Assembly: GCF_015557635.1 (NCBI RefSeq)
Contig: NZ_JADNOP010000006.1
Coordinates: 124,001 to 188,000, forward strand
Length of the DNA: 64,000 bases
Direction of reading: 5' to 3'
DNA from: Fusicatenibacter saccharivorans
GTDB lineage: Bacteria > Bacillota > Clostridia > Lachnospirales > Lachnospiraceae
In this document: positions 31,893 to 40,441 of the stretch, one piece after another
Layout of the letters: the number at the start of each line of letters is the position of its first letter
Numbering within the stretch: the stretch's first letter is position 1
Notes under the pieces: generated by a model
Database searches by the model: none
The model's input: the letters and a program-made list of their open reading frames with translations, nothing else
Told to the model about the DNA's origin: nothing
Translations under genes and position numbers: made by a program

Positions 31893-32741
31893 TCACCTTT
31901 CCAGAAACTGATGCGCCCAATGCCCAGCGTCCGTATTTTTGAGGTAGACGACATTCAGTTCGTGCGCCCCGGTGAGCGGGGGGCAGAAGAAGCGGCCGAA
32001 GCGGGGGTCGTCTTTGACGACGGCTTCGTAGACGAAGCTGATGCCGCAGTTTTCGCGGACGAGTTCTTTTAACAGTTTAAAGGAACTGATGCAGGCGCAG
32101 TCGGAGAAGGCGCTGACGTGGTAGCCGGACTGGGTGAGTTCGCGTTCGAGGATTTTCCGGGTGCCGGAGCCTTCTTCGCGGAGAATCAGGCGTTCGGAGA
32201 AGAGATCCGGGATGGGAATCTGTTTTCCGGCGAAGGGATGGCCGGCGGCGCAGATGCCGAGATACGGTTCCTCGCGGAGCAGGAAAAAGTCATAGCGCTG
32301 CTTGTCAAAAAGTCCTTCCAGAACAACAAAATCGAGTTCGCCGTCTTCCAGTTTTGCGAGAAGATGGGCCGTGTTGTCGACAAGAAAGTGAAGCTGCTGG
32401 TCCGGTTTTGCAAGAAAGCGGCGGATTTCCGGCAGCAGAATATAATCGCCGATGGATTTTGTCGCGCCGATGCGGAGCAGAGTCTTTGATTTTTCGTGAA
32501 GACGCGCGAGAAGCATTTCTTCGTTGTAGCGCAGAGAAAAAGCATACTGCTCGAGAATGTCGCCTTCCCGTGTCTTCTGCAGCCGCCGAGCCTGGTACGT
32601 AAAGAGGCGGACACCGTACTGCGCCTCGAGCGCCTGAATGTGCTTGCTGACGGCAGGCTGCGAGAGATGGAGCAGTTCGGCGGCGCGGCCGTAGTGCATC
32701 GTCTTGCAGAGCGTCAAAAAAGTTTCCAGTTTCTGATCCAT
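31893..32741 (-). CDS. LysR-family transcriptional regulator
   Basis: A 282-residue LysR protein: winged HTH at the N-terminus (MDQKLETFLTLCKTMHYGRAAELLHLSQPAVSKHIQALE in parts, clearest at HLSQPAVSKHI) and a C-terminal effector domain with the LREEGSGTRKILE segment common in CysB/CbbR-like members. It is divergent from the YeiH transporter at 32888, with a 146-base gap that holds an imperfect AATGAATGCATTCTT palindrome. LysR proteins commonly regulate the divergent neighbour, so it likely controls the transporter. Effector is unknown. Confidence 0.9.
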   Translation of the reverse strand: MDQKLETFLTLCKTMHYGRAAELLHLSQPAVSKHIQALEAQYGVRLFTYQARRLQKTREGDILEQYAFSLRYNEEMLLARLHEKSKTLLRIGATKSIGDYILLPEIRRFLAKPDQQLHFLVDNTAHLLAKLEDGELDFVVLEGLFDKQRYDFFLLREEPYLGICAAGHPFAGKQIPIPDLFSERLILREEGSGTRKILERELTQSGYHVSAFSDCACISSFKLLKELVRENCGISFVYEAVVKDDPRFGRFFCPPLTGAHELNVVYLKNTDAGHWAHQFLER

Positions 32742-32887
32742 AAAAACTCCTTTGTAAAATTCTCCATAACAAAATGGAATGAATGCATTCTTAGTTATGC
32801 GTTTATTTTATCATGGAAGCATATTAAAATAAACGGGCAAAGAGAGAAAAAAGGAAAAAGGAAAAAGAAAGCTGGAGGAAACGTATT

Positions 32888-33928
32888 GTGAAAAACGTAA
32901 AAAAACTGATTCCCGGAGCGGCGATTGCACTGGTGATTGCCGCTGCGGCGAAATTCCTGGAAAGCCTGGAGGAGAGCGCCGGACTGCACTTTATCGGGGC
33001 GTCGGTCATCGCCATGTTTATCGGTATGATTGTGAATGCCTTTTACAAGCCGAACAGTGTGACAGCGCCGGGAATTAAATTTACATCGAAGAAGATCCTG
33101 AAATTTGCTATTATTCTGCTCGGGGCGAGCCTGAATATCCGCACGGTGCTGACGGTCGGAAGATTTTCCCTGACGGTTATGGTATTTACCCTGGCAACGT
33201 GCTTTGGCCTCGGCGCACTGATTGGAAAAGCACTTGGACTGAACTGGAAGACGAGCAGCCTCATCAACGCTGGCACGGGTATCTGCGGCGGTTCTGCGAT
33301 CGCGGCAATCGCGCCGGTCATCGAGGCGACCGATATGGACATTGCCTATGGGCTCTCCGCAACGTTTTTATTTGATACGGTCATGATTGTCGTATTCCCG
33401 ATCCTCGGTCACTGGATGGGCCTTTCAGATGCCGCGTTTGGCCTCTGGGCCGGAACTGCGGTCAACGATACCTCAAGCGTCGTTGCCACCGGTTACGCAT
33501 TCAGCGAGGCTGCCGGTGATTTCGCAACCATGGTAAAACTGACACGGACCCTCGCCATCATTCCGGCTGTTCTGGCATTTGCCGCCATTAACGTACATCT
33601 GAAGCGAAAAGCACAGGCAGCAGAAGGCACCGCTGTAAAGGTAAGCATCAAATCCATTTTTCCATGGTTTATCTTAGGATTTCTCGCCATGTCTGCACTG
33701 ACCTCCTTAGGTCTTATCCCGGCAGGCACAGCAGCCGCATTAAAAACCATCAGCAAATTCCTGATGGTAGCCGCCCTTGCGGCCATCGGCCTGAACACCG
33801 ATTTCAAATCCCTCTGCCGCTCCGGCGCAAAGCCGATGCTGCACGGATTCATCATTTCGCTGCTGGTAGTCCTGGTAGCGATTGCAGTCGAATTTGCGAT
33901 CGGCATTGCGCCGCATGGGGTACTGTAA
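32888..33928 (+). CDS. YeiH family putative sulfate exporter
   Basis: A 346-residue membrane protein with about ten hydrophobic helices and YeiH landmarks such as GTGICGGSAIAAIAPVIEA, GLWAGTAVNDTSSVVATGYA and a final AALAAIGLNTDFKSL. YeiH proteins are called sulfate exporters on limited evidence; some members are linked to taurine or sulfite metabolism. The start is a GTG at 32888 with GGAGGAAACG upstream. It is divergent from a LysR gene and followed by a strong terminator. Transport direction and substrate are not determinable here. Confidence 0.88.
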   Translation: MKNVKKLIPGAAIALVIAAAAKFLESLEESAGLHFIGASVIAMFIGMIVNAFYKPNSVTAPGIKFTSKKILKFAIILLGASLNIRTVLTVGRFSLTVMVFTLATCFGLGALIGKALGLNWKTSSLINAGTGICGGSAIAAIAPVIEATDMDIAYGLSATFLFDTVMIVVFPILGHWMGLSDAAFGLWAGTAVNDTSSVVATGYAFSEAAGDFATMVKLTRTLAIIPAVLAFAAINVHLKRKAQAAEGTAVKVSIKSIFPWFILGFLAMSALTSLGLIPAGTAAALKTISKFLMVAALAAIGLNTDFKSLCRSGAKPMLHGFIISLLVVLVAIAVEFAIGIAPHGVL

Positions 33929-33942
33929 AGAAACAGAGAATT

Positions 33943-33980
33943 AAAAATCCAGGCATCCGTATAGGATGCCTGGATTTTTT
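33943..33980. terminator. Rho-independent terminator between convergent genes
   Basis: A perfect 16-bp stem (AAAAATCCAGGCATCC at 33943-33958, complement at 33964-33979), A-rich before and T-rich after, so it can serve the YeiH gene and the opposing HAD gene. Confidence 0.88.
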
Positions 33981-33983
33981 GAA

Positions 33984-34799
33984 TCAAAACGGGTTTGTCG
34001 TTTCCTTCAAAAACGTTTTCAGAACCTGCAGCACCCCGTTCTCCCAGTACGGCGGGCAGGTGTGTTTTGCCGAGGCAATGACTTCCGCTCGGGCGTTGGA
34101 GACGGCGTAGCTTTCGCCGGCGTTCTGAAGCATCTCGATGTCATTCAGGTTGTCGCCGAAGCAGCAGACTTCGTCTGAGGTAAGGCCGAAGTAGTTCATC
34201 AGAAATGAGAGACCGGTCCATTTGCTGACGCCGCGGGCGTTGCAGTCCAACCATTCCTTACCGGCGACAGCGAGTTTTGCCTGATGCTTCCACGCCGGGA
34301 TGAAATTTGGGGAGCAAAGCTCTTCACAGGAGGTTGGATGGTAGATCGTGAATTTGATAATGTCCTCGTTTTCTACCTTCGACAGATCCGGTACTTCGCG
34401 GACATCGAAGCCGTAGGAGTCGCGGAGCCAGTGAAACATGCGGCTTCCGGCATCTTCGGCGAGGCAGTAGTCCGGGGTGGCGGCAAAGCAGTCGCAGGAC
34501 GGAAGTTCGTCGTGTACCATGCGGCACATGGATTTCCAGAGTGCCGTTTCCATCGGATATGTTTTCAGAATCTTTTCCGGTGTGCGCACGACAGTTCCGC
34601 CATCGGAGATGTAGAGCAGGCGGTCCTTGATCGGAGCGAAAAGCTTCTGTTCACTGGAAAACTGGCGGCCGGAACAGACAACAAAATGGATGCCCTGGTC
34701 GACAAGCCTGGAAACAACAGTCATATATTCCGGGTCGATCAGAAGTGTGCCGTCTTTGACGAGCGTTCCATCGACATCGGTTGCAATCAACTTTATCAT
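33984..34799 (-). CDS. Cof-type HAD-IIB family phosphatase
   Basis: A 271-residue HAD hydrolase. Motif I is DVDGTLVKDG near residue 7, motif II VVCSGR, and the C-terminal GLTSDEVCCFGDNLNDIEML motif holds the conserved Asp pair. Cof-type enzymes dephosphorylate sugar phosphates, FMN or related small molecules; the exact substrate is not clear. The open frame extends to 34976 through an inverted repeat, but the ATG at 34799 follows GGAGAT and gives the normal family start MIKLIATDVDG. It is a single gene. Confidence 0.9.
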   Translation of the reverse strand: MIKLIATDVDGTLVKDGTLLIDPEYMTVVSRLVDQGIHFVVCSGRQFSSEQKLFAPIKDRLLYISDGGTVVRTPEKILKTYPMETALWKSMCRMVHDELPSCDCFAATPDYCLAEDAGSRMFHWLRDSYGFDVREVPDLSKVENEDIIKFTIYHPTSCEELCSPNFIPAWKHQAKLAVAGKEWLDCNARGVSKWTGLSFLMNYFGLTSDEVCCFGDNLNDIEMLQNAGESYAVSNARAEVIASAKHTCPPYWENGVLQVLKTFLKETTNPF

Positions 34800-34850
34800 A
34801 ATAGAAAATCTCCTTATCTTGTCACAGAAAAAATTCAAACTATAGTAAGA

Positions 34851-34910
34851 CCAGAAAATAACGCAAAAAAGGCAGTTCTGCAGTGCTGAATTTTTTGCAT
34901 TATTTTCTGG
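34851..34910. repeat. 60-bp long inverted repeat between divergent genes
   Basis: Arms of 20 bases (34851-34870 and 34891-34910), complementary except for one position, begin CCAGAAAATAA and end TTATTTTCTGG, with a 20-base centre. It stands upstream of both the HAD gene and the esterase gene, so it is not a usual terminator. It might be a small palindromic repeat element or a regulatory structure. Confidence 0.6.
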
Positions 34911-35050
34911 GATTGCTATAAACATGATTATATCGTGAATTGCTTCGGGGTGCAAGCCGGAACCGGAGGAACGCAAAACTCCACGTTGACGAAACGCAGA
35001 AATAAGGCGTAAAATAAAGAAAAATATATATCCACAGGGGGATTTTTATT

Positions 35051-35881
35051 ATGGCATTTATTCAGGTAAGCTTCATGTCAAAAACTTTAATGCGCACCGT
35101 ACCGCTGCAGGTTATTCTGCCGGTCGACAAATTTACCTTTGGGCAGCCGGAGCGCGAGGAAAAACCGTTTAAAACGCTGTATTTGCTGCATGGCATTTTT
35201 GGAAATGAGACAGACTGGGTTCATGGAACCAGAATCCAAAGATGGGCAGAGGAGAAAAACCTTGCCGTTGTCATGCCGGCCGGCGAGAATGCGTTTTATG
35301 TGGATCAGCCGTCCATCGGTGCCATGCACGGACAGTTTATCGGAGAAGAACTGGTTGAGATTACAAGAAAAATGTTTCCGCTGTCCAGAAAAAGAGAAGA
35401 CACCTTTATCGGAGGCCTTTCCATGGGTGGTTTTGGCGCACTCAGAAATGGCCTGAAATATCACGATACCTTCGGGGCTGTGATCTGCCTGTCCGGTGCA
35501 CTTCATGTGCTGGAAAATCCGGAAGAGAGCAGAGCGGACAGCTTTGCACATGAAGAAGGTTATTTCGGAAATCTGGTCGAAGCAGCAAAGAGTGACAAAA
35601 ACCCGGCTGTTCTTATCGAACAGTTAAAGGAAGCACGGAAAAAAGATCCGTCTGTCAATGTGCCGACCGTATTCCAGGCGTGCGGAACAGAGGACGGACT
35701 TCTGGAAGTAAACCGTCTCTACCATAAACGGATGGAAGAGAGCGGCATGGACATTGTCTACTATGAGAGTAAGGGTGGCCATGAATGGGATTTCTGGGAT
35801 GAGTGGATCAAAAAGGCACTGGACTGGCTGCCACTTGAGGAAAAGACGGAAGGCCTGAACAGCGGAAACGTAAATGTTTAA
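35051..35881 (+). CDS. Esterase of the FrmB / tributyrin esterase family
   Basis: A 276-residue alpha/beta hydrolase without a signal peptide. Landmarks: TLYLLHGIFGNETDW, the nucleophile elbow GGLSMGGFG with Ser124, and a C-terminal SKGGHEWDFW with the catalytic His. The family includes acetyl esterases, feruloyl-type esterases and S-formylglutathione hydrolases. The ATG at 35051 follows a GGGGGA. The next small gene at 35902 starts 20 bases after its stop and is likely co-transcribed. Substrate is not known. Confidence 0.87.
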   Translation: MAFIQVSFMSKTLMRTVPLQVILPVDKFTFGQPEREEKPFKTLYLLHGIFGNETDWVHGTRIQRWAEEKNLAVVMPAGENAFYVDQPSIGAMHGQFIGEELVEITRKMFPLSRKREDTFIGGLSMGGFGALRNGLKYHDTFGAVICLSGALHVLENPEESRADSFAHEEGYFGNLVEAAKSDKNPAVLIEQLKEARKKDPSVNVPTVFQACGTEDGLLEVNRLYHKRMEESGMDIVYYESKGGHEWDFWDEWIKKALDWLPLEEKTEGLNSGNVNV

Positions 35882-35901
35882 AGGAAAAAGGGAGACAGGC
35901 A

Positions 35902-36174
35902 ATGCCAGAAACGAGAAATGACGAATTGTACCGTGCGTTAAAACACAACGGTTACCCGGACGACTTCTGCCGGGAAATTGCATACCGCCAGATGAACACG
36001 GACTTTACCGCCACGCGGATGCTCGGCTATCTCTACCGCGTCACAAGCCCGCGCGCCGAGGACGTTGTCGATGAGATGCTGGCTATTTTGAGTGACCGCA
36101 AAGCATGGGTTGAGAAAAAACAGTCTGAGGAAGCCCAGGCGGCAATCAGCAGAATGTATCGGGAAGGCCTGTAA
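35902..36174 (+). CDS. Small conserved hypothetical protein
   Basis: A 90-residue helical, charged protein (MPETRNDELYRALKHNGYP at the start; SPRAEDVVDEMLAILSDR in the middle; SRMYREGL at the end). It has no membrane segment, signal or motif I know. RBS GGGAGACA lies before the ATG. It follows the esterase gene closely and precedes the T-box leader. Coding is supported by ribosome binding site, spacing and protein-like composition; function is unknown. Confidence 0.65.
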   Translation: MPETRNDELYRALKHNGYPDDFCREIAYRQMNTDFTATRMLGYLYRVTSPRAEDVVDEMLAILSDRKAWVEKKQSEEAQAAISRMYREGL

Positions 36175-36215
36175 CCTGGGCGGGCGTTTATGCAGAAAAA
36201 GCAGAAGGAACGGGC

Positions 36216-36244
36216 TTGCATTCTTTTCCGGTTTCTGCTACAAT
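36216..36244 (+). promoter_or_regulatory. Promoter of the T-box-proS transcript
   Basis: TTGCAT at 36216-36221, 17-base spacer, TACAAT at 36239-36244. Confidence 0.6.
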
Positions 36245-36250
36245 CAGTGC

Positions 36251-36586
36251 AGTGAAAAAGCGAAGAAAAGAAACAGTAGCGACAGAGCGCATTCAGAGAG
36301 AAAGCGGCAGGTGAAAGCTTTTTGCAGAATCTATCGTGAACCGGTCTTGGAGCTGTGCACCGAAGAGAAGAAAATCCATCAGGGAAAATTTATTTCGTAG
36401 GCTGCACCGGGATCTCCCGTTACAGAGAAGGTACAGAGAGCAGAGATCACACGTATTACAAAATACAAAAATCGTGGGGTACAAATGCTTTGTGTCAGAG
36501 TGCAGGAGTTTTCCTGAATTTAGGTGGTACCGCGGATAAAAAAATTCGCCCTAAACTGCAGCTTGCGGTTTAGGGCTTTTTTCTGT
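36251..36586 (+). promoter_or_regulatory. T-box riboswitch (proline)
   Basis: The hallmark T-box sequence TAGGTGGTACCGCGG stands at 36521-36535 and is followed by a terminator stem, GCCCTAAAC / GTTTAGGGC, and a T-run (36548-36586). Upstream, GTGAACCGGTCTTGGAGC has the layout of a specifier loop with CCG (36341-36343), a proline codon, which fits the downstream proS gene. Uncharged tRNA-Pro would pair with the specifier and the T-box bulge and prevent termination. The specifier is inferred by position; a fold would confirm it. Confidence 0.88.
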
Positions 36587-36597
36587 TTGAAAACGAA

Positions 36598-36633
36598 GCA
36601 TCTAACTCGTTACTTCAGTGATGAGTTAGATGC
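36598..36633 (+). promoter_or_regulatory. Second hairpin between T-box terminator and proS
   Basis: GCATCTAACTC (36598-36608) is perfectly complementary to 36623-36633. No T-run follows. Its role is unclear; it lies about 100 bases before the proS start. Confidence 0.4.
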
Positions 36634-36736
36634 GTAAAATGTTGACTAAAAGCTTAAAATCGGACAGGCTGGAATGTTCTCGCGTCTGGAAGATTTCAGA
36701 TGTTGAAAACCAAAAAAACAAGGAGGAAATCAGAAA

Positions 36737-38440
36737 ATGAAACTTGAAAAATTAGTAGGAGAGCGCTTCAAAGAAAGACCTGCTGACTGTGTCATCGACA
36801 GCCATGCTATTATGGTAAAAGGCGGATACATCAAATATATGGCAAACGGAATCTATTCTTCCTATCTGCCGCTGCGCCGCATTGTGCGCAAAATCGAGCA
36901 GATCCTGCGCGAGGAGATGGACAAAATCGACGGCCAGGAAGTGCAGTTCCCGGTTGTCATGCCGGCTTCTCTGTGGGATGAGTCCGGCCGTTACGATAGC
37001 ATCGGCGATGAGCTGCTGCGTTTCACCGATCGCAACAATGCCAAAATGGTACTCGGCATGACCCACGAGGAGGCAGCCGTACATCTCGTTCGCGAGTATG
37101 CACAGAGCTACACCAAATATCCGTTTATGATCTATCAGATCCAGACAAAATTCCGTGATGAGGCCCGTCCGAGAGCCGGCCTGATCCGTGTGCGTGAGTT
37201 TACGATGAAGGATGCTTACTCCTTCCATACCAGCCAGGAAGATCTGGAGCAGTATTACGAGAAATGCCACGCAGCATACGAGCGTATCTTCGAGCGTGTC
37301 GGCGTGCCGGAGGTGGTATCTGTCAAATCCGATTCCGGTATGATGGGCGGCAACATCTCCCATGAGTTCATGCTTCTGACTCCGGTCGGAGAGGATTCCA
37401 TCGTTCTGTGTGATTCCTGCGATTACAGAGCCAACATGGAGGCAGCTGAGAATATTTCCGACATCGCAAGAGACGCAGAATCCGCTGCACTCGAAAAGGT
37501 TTATACACCGAACGTCCACACCATTGAAGACGTCTGCAATTTCTTCGGAGACGAGACAAAGAACTCCTGCAAAGCCGTTGTTTATCAGCAGAATGTCGAT
37601 GATAAATACGTTGTCCTTTTCATCCGCGGCGATCTCGAAGTCAACGAGACGAAGCTGGTCAACTTCCTCGGCGAGCAGGTTCACGCAGCCGTGATCACCG
37701 AAGAATGCGGACTGAACGCAGGCTATATCGGACCGGTGAACCTGAAGGTGAACGGAGATGCCGTTGTTCTCTATGATAAATCCCTCGAGGGAAGAAACAA
37801 CCTTTCCTGCGGAGCCAACGAGGCAGAGCATCATTACAAAGGACTCGACATGGAGCGCGACGTTCCGAATGCCGAGTATCACGATTTTGCAAAAATCCAG
37901 GAGGGCGGCATCTGCCCGAAATGCGGCAAAAAGACCGTGAAGATCTCCAGAGGTATCGAGGTCGGAAATATCTTCCAGCTTGGAACCAAATATACAAAAT
38001 CCATGAATATGACCTATGTCGATGCAAATGGCGAGAGCAAGACCCCGATCATGGGATGCTACGGTATCGGTGTCGGCCGTCTGGCAGCATCGGTCTGCGA
38101 GGCACATCACGATGAGTACGGCCCGATCTGGCCGAAAGCTATCGCTCCGTGGCAGGTACACCTCTGTGCAGTCCGCGTCGATGACGAGGAAGTCAGAGCA
38201 TATGCGGACAAGTTGTACGAGGATCTGCAGAACGCAGGCATCGAAGTGATCTACGACGACAGAAGCGTCAGAGCCGGCGTAATGTTTGCCGATGCCGACC
38301 TGCTCGGCATTCCGCTGCGTATCATCGTAAGCCCGAAAAACATGAAACAGGGCGTTGTCGAGGTTGCATCCCGCGATAAGACTCTGAAAACACAAATTCC
38401 GCTGGAAAATGTAATGGAAGAGATTAAACAGTATCTGTAA
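36737..38440 (+). CDS. proS: Prolyl-tRNA synthetase (bacterial type)
   Basis: A 567-residue class II synthetase of the bacterial type: motif 2 region RDEARPRAGLIRVREFTMKD in parts, motif 3 GCYGIGVGRL near residue 440, the YbaK-like editing insertion (about residues 240-380) and a C-terminal anticodon-binding domain (about 465-565). It charges tRNA-Pro with proline, and the insertion hydrolyses Ala-tRNA-Pro. RBS CAAGGAGG lies before the ATG. It is under a proline T-box. A long open frame on the opposite strand is only a shadow. Confidence 0.97.
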   Translation: MKLEKLVGERFKERPADCVIDSHAIMVKGGYIKYMANGIYSSYLPLRRIVRKIEQILREEMDKIDGQEVQFPVVMPASLWDESGRYDSIGDELLRFTDRNNAKMVLGMTHEEAAVHLVREYAQSYTKYPFMIYQIQTKFRDEARPRAGLIRVREFTMKDAYSFHTSQEDLEQYYEKCHAAYERIFERVGVPEVVSVKSDSGMMGGNISHEFMLLTPVGEDSIVLCDSCDYRANMEAAENISDIARDAESAALEKVYTPNVHTIEDVCNFFGDETKNSCKAVVYQQNVDDKYVVLFIRGDLEVNETKLVNFLGEQVHAAVITEECGLNAGYIGPVNLKVNGDAVVLYDKSLEGRNNLSCGANEAEHHYKGLDMERDVPNAEYHDFAKIQEGGICPKCGKKTVKISRGIEVGNIFQLGTKYTKSMNMTYVDANGESKTPIMGCYGIGVGRLAASVCEAHHDEYGPIWPKAIAPWQVHLCAVRVDDEEVRAYADKLYEDLQNAGIEVIYDDRSVRAGVMFADADLLGIPLRIIVSPKNMKQGVVEVASRDKTLKTQIPLENVMEEIKQYL

Positions 38441-38514
38441 TGATTCAGAACCATGCGACAGGGAAGAAAAATCGCGATGGGGCTCGGAAGAAGTTCGACA
38501 GGAGAAAACACGAT

Positions 38515-39018
38515 ATGGAACTCTGGGATATCTATGATGAAAATAAACAGCCGACCGGCCGTACGATGAGACGGAATGACTGGCATATGAAGCCGGGCGA
38601 GTTTCACCTGACCGTACTCGGCGTAATCGCAAGACCGGATGGGACCTTTCTTATCACAAAACGTGTCATGACGAAAGCCTGGGCACCGGGCTGGTGGGAG
38701 GTTTCCGGCGGCGCGGCACAGGCAGGAGAGAGCTCCTGGGAGGCCGTGCGCCGTGAGGTCAGAGAGGAAACCGGACTCGATGTGAGCAAGGCTGACGGCG
38801 GTTATCTCTTTACCTACCGGCGCATCAACCCGGATGAGGGAGACAATTACTTTGTCGATGTTTATCGCTTCGTGATGGATATCAAAGACGAAGATCTTCA
38901 TCTTCAGGAGGAAGAAACAGACGGCTACCGTTTTGCTACATTGGACGAAATCAAAGGGTACGCCGCAGAAGGTAAATTCCTGCATTACGACAGCATCCGC
39001 CAGGCATTTGAACTGTAA
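38515..39018 (+). CDS. Nudix hydrolase (YfcD/IDI-like)
   Basis: A 167-residue protein with one Nudix box (GGAAQAGESSWEAVRREVRE and on to ETG, about residues 62-84) in an isopentenyl-isomerase-like fold; the start MELWDIYDENKQPTGRTM is typical of YfcD-like members. Its substrate is unknown. The open frame begins at 38440, overlapping the proS stop, but the ATG at 38515 follows AGGAGA. It follows proS closely and probably shares its transcript. A terminator lies after it. Confidence 0.85.
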   Translation: MELWDIYDENKQPTGRTMRRNDWHMKPGEFHLTVLGVIARPDGTFLITKRVMTKAWAPGWWEVSGGAAQAGESSWEAVRREVREETGLDVSKADGGYLFTYRRINPDEGDNYFVDVYRFVMDIKDEDLHLQEEETDGYRFATLDEIKGYAAEGKFLHYDSIRQAFEL

Positions 39019-39036
39019 CAGAAAAATAAGATAAGA

Positions 39037-39095
39037 AAAACGCGTTCCCGCCGGAAACCACAGGGGTTTCCGAAAACGGGAACGCGTTTTCTTAG
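39037..39095. terminator. Rho-independent terminator between convergent genes
   Basis: AAAACGCGTTCCCG pairs with CGGGAACGCGTTTT around an inner stem; T-rich on both strands, so it may be bidirectional. Confidence 0.85.
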
Positions 39096-39142
39096 CCTTA
39101 GAGCGTGTCTGAAAAAGGCTTTTCGCAAGCAGTTTATTGCAG

Positions 39143-40441
39143 TTAATCGCGATTGAATACTTCGCGGTTGAGCGCCTTTTCCTGATGGCTGACAATCGTT
39201 GTGCAGACAGCATCGCCTGTGATGTTGACGGCGGTACGCAGCATATCGAGAATACGGTCGATACCCATGATAAGAGCGATACCCTCCGTTGGCAGTCCGA
39301 CGGAATTCAGTACCATAGCCAGGGTAACAAGGCCGACACTTGGGATACCGGCGGTACCGATGGAAGCCAGTGTTGCGGTAACAACAACCGTTGCGAGGTT
39401 TGCCGGGGTCAGATGAATACCGTACGCCTCTGCGATGAAGATGACAGCGACACCCTGCATAATGGAGGTACCATCCATGTTGATGGTTGCGCCGAGCGGA
39501 ATGGTGAACGAAGAAATCTGCTTCGAGACACCCATCTTTTTGTTCAGTGTATCAATCGACATCGGGATTGTCGCGTTGGAGGTTGCGGTGGAAAATGCAA
39601 ATCCCATAACCGGAAGGAATTTTTTCACGAATTTAATCGGATTCAGCCGTGTGAATACGAACAGAAGAACCTGATAAATGACGAAGCACTGCAGTGCCAG
39701 CGCCAGTGTTACATTTCCCATGTATTTCAGCATCGGTGCGAACGCAGAAAAGCCGACCGTTGCAAAGGTACGTGCAATCAGACAGAAAACGCCGACCGGA
39801 GCCACCTTCATGACCGTCATGGTCATTTCCATCATGACATCGTTAAACTGGCTGATAAAGTTGGAAACGACCGAAGCGCGGTTTCCGAGCTTTGCCAGCA
39901 TTACGCCGACAAACAGGGCGAATACGATGATGGGAAGCATATCGCCGTTTGCCATGGAACCAATCGGGTTCTTCGGGATGATGTTGAGCAGTGTATCCAC
40001 CAGGCTGACGCTGGAATCTGCTGCTGTCGAGGACAGGTCGGCTTTCTGAACCGCACTCATGTTAAGTCCGAGCCCCGGGTGAATGAGCAAGGCGGTTCCA
40101 AGTGCGATGCAGACGGCAAGTGCTGTGGTAACAAGGTAAAAGCCGATCGTTTTTACGCCGACCTTTCCGAGGGTTTTGCTGTCTCCGATGGACATACTTC
40201 CGCAGACGAGGGAGCAGAAGACAAGCGGTACGACAAGCATCTGCATCAGGCGGATAAAGCCCTGTCCGATGACATACAGCACACCTTCTACGATGACGGT
40301 GTCCTTGATATAGCTGGACGGGATCCAATAGTGAATCACCACGCCGAGCAGCGCACCGGCCAGCAGGGCAATAAAAATCTGGGTGGAAAGCCCGGGCTTC
40401 TTTTTTGACTTTTCCGTTGTTTCTTTTCTGTTTCGGACCAT
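39143..40441 (-). CDS. DAACS dicarboxylate/amino acid:cation symporter
   Basis: A 432-residue transporter of the glutamate/aspartate symporter fold with about eight membrane helices, a Ser-rich hairpin region FSTATSNATIP and the NMDGTS motif that binds substrate and sodium in family structures. It probably takes up an acidic or neutral amino acid or a C4-dicarboxylate. Its ATG overlaps the stop of the RmlD-like gene in TAATG, so the two are translationally coupled, an odd pairing. A second DAACS transporter lies at 42993 on the plus strand. Confidence 0.9.
   Translation of the reverse strand: MVRNRKETTEKSKKKPGLSTQIFIALLAGALLGVVIHYWIPSSYIKDTVIVEGVLYVIGQGFIRLMQMLVVPLVFCSLVCGSMSIGDSKTLGKVGVKTIGFYLVTTALAVCIALGTALLIHPGLGLNMSAVQKADLSSTAADSSVSLVDTLLNIIPKNPIGSMANGDMLPIIVFALFVGVMLAKLGNRASVVSNFISQFNDVMMEMTMTVMKVAPVGVFCLIARTFATVGFSAFAPMLKYMGNVTLALALQCFVIYQVLLFVFTRLNPIKFVKKFLPVMGFAFSTATSNATIPMSIDTLNKKMGVSKQISSFTIPLGATINMDGTSIMQGVAVIFIAEAYGIHLTPANLATVVVTATLASIGTAGIPSVGLVTLAMVLNSVGLPTEGIALIMGIDRILDMLRTAVNITGDAVCTTIVSHQEKALNREVFNRD

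Noticed and set aside
36752-38632. 626-codon open frame on the minus strand opposite proS
   Set aside because: It is a shadow of proS: the third-position bias of the plus-strand gene leaves the other strand open. The protein is Cys/His-rich with no known domain and no ribosome binding site.
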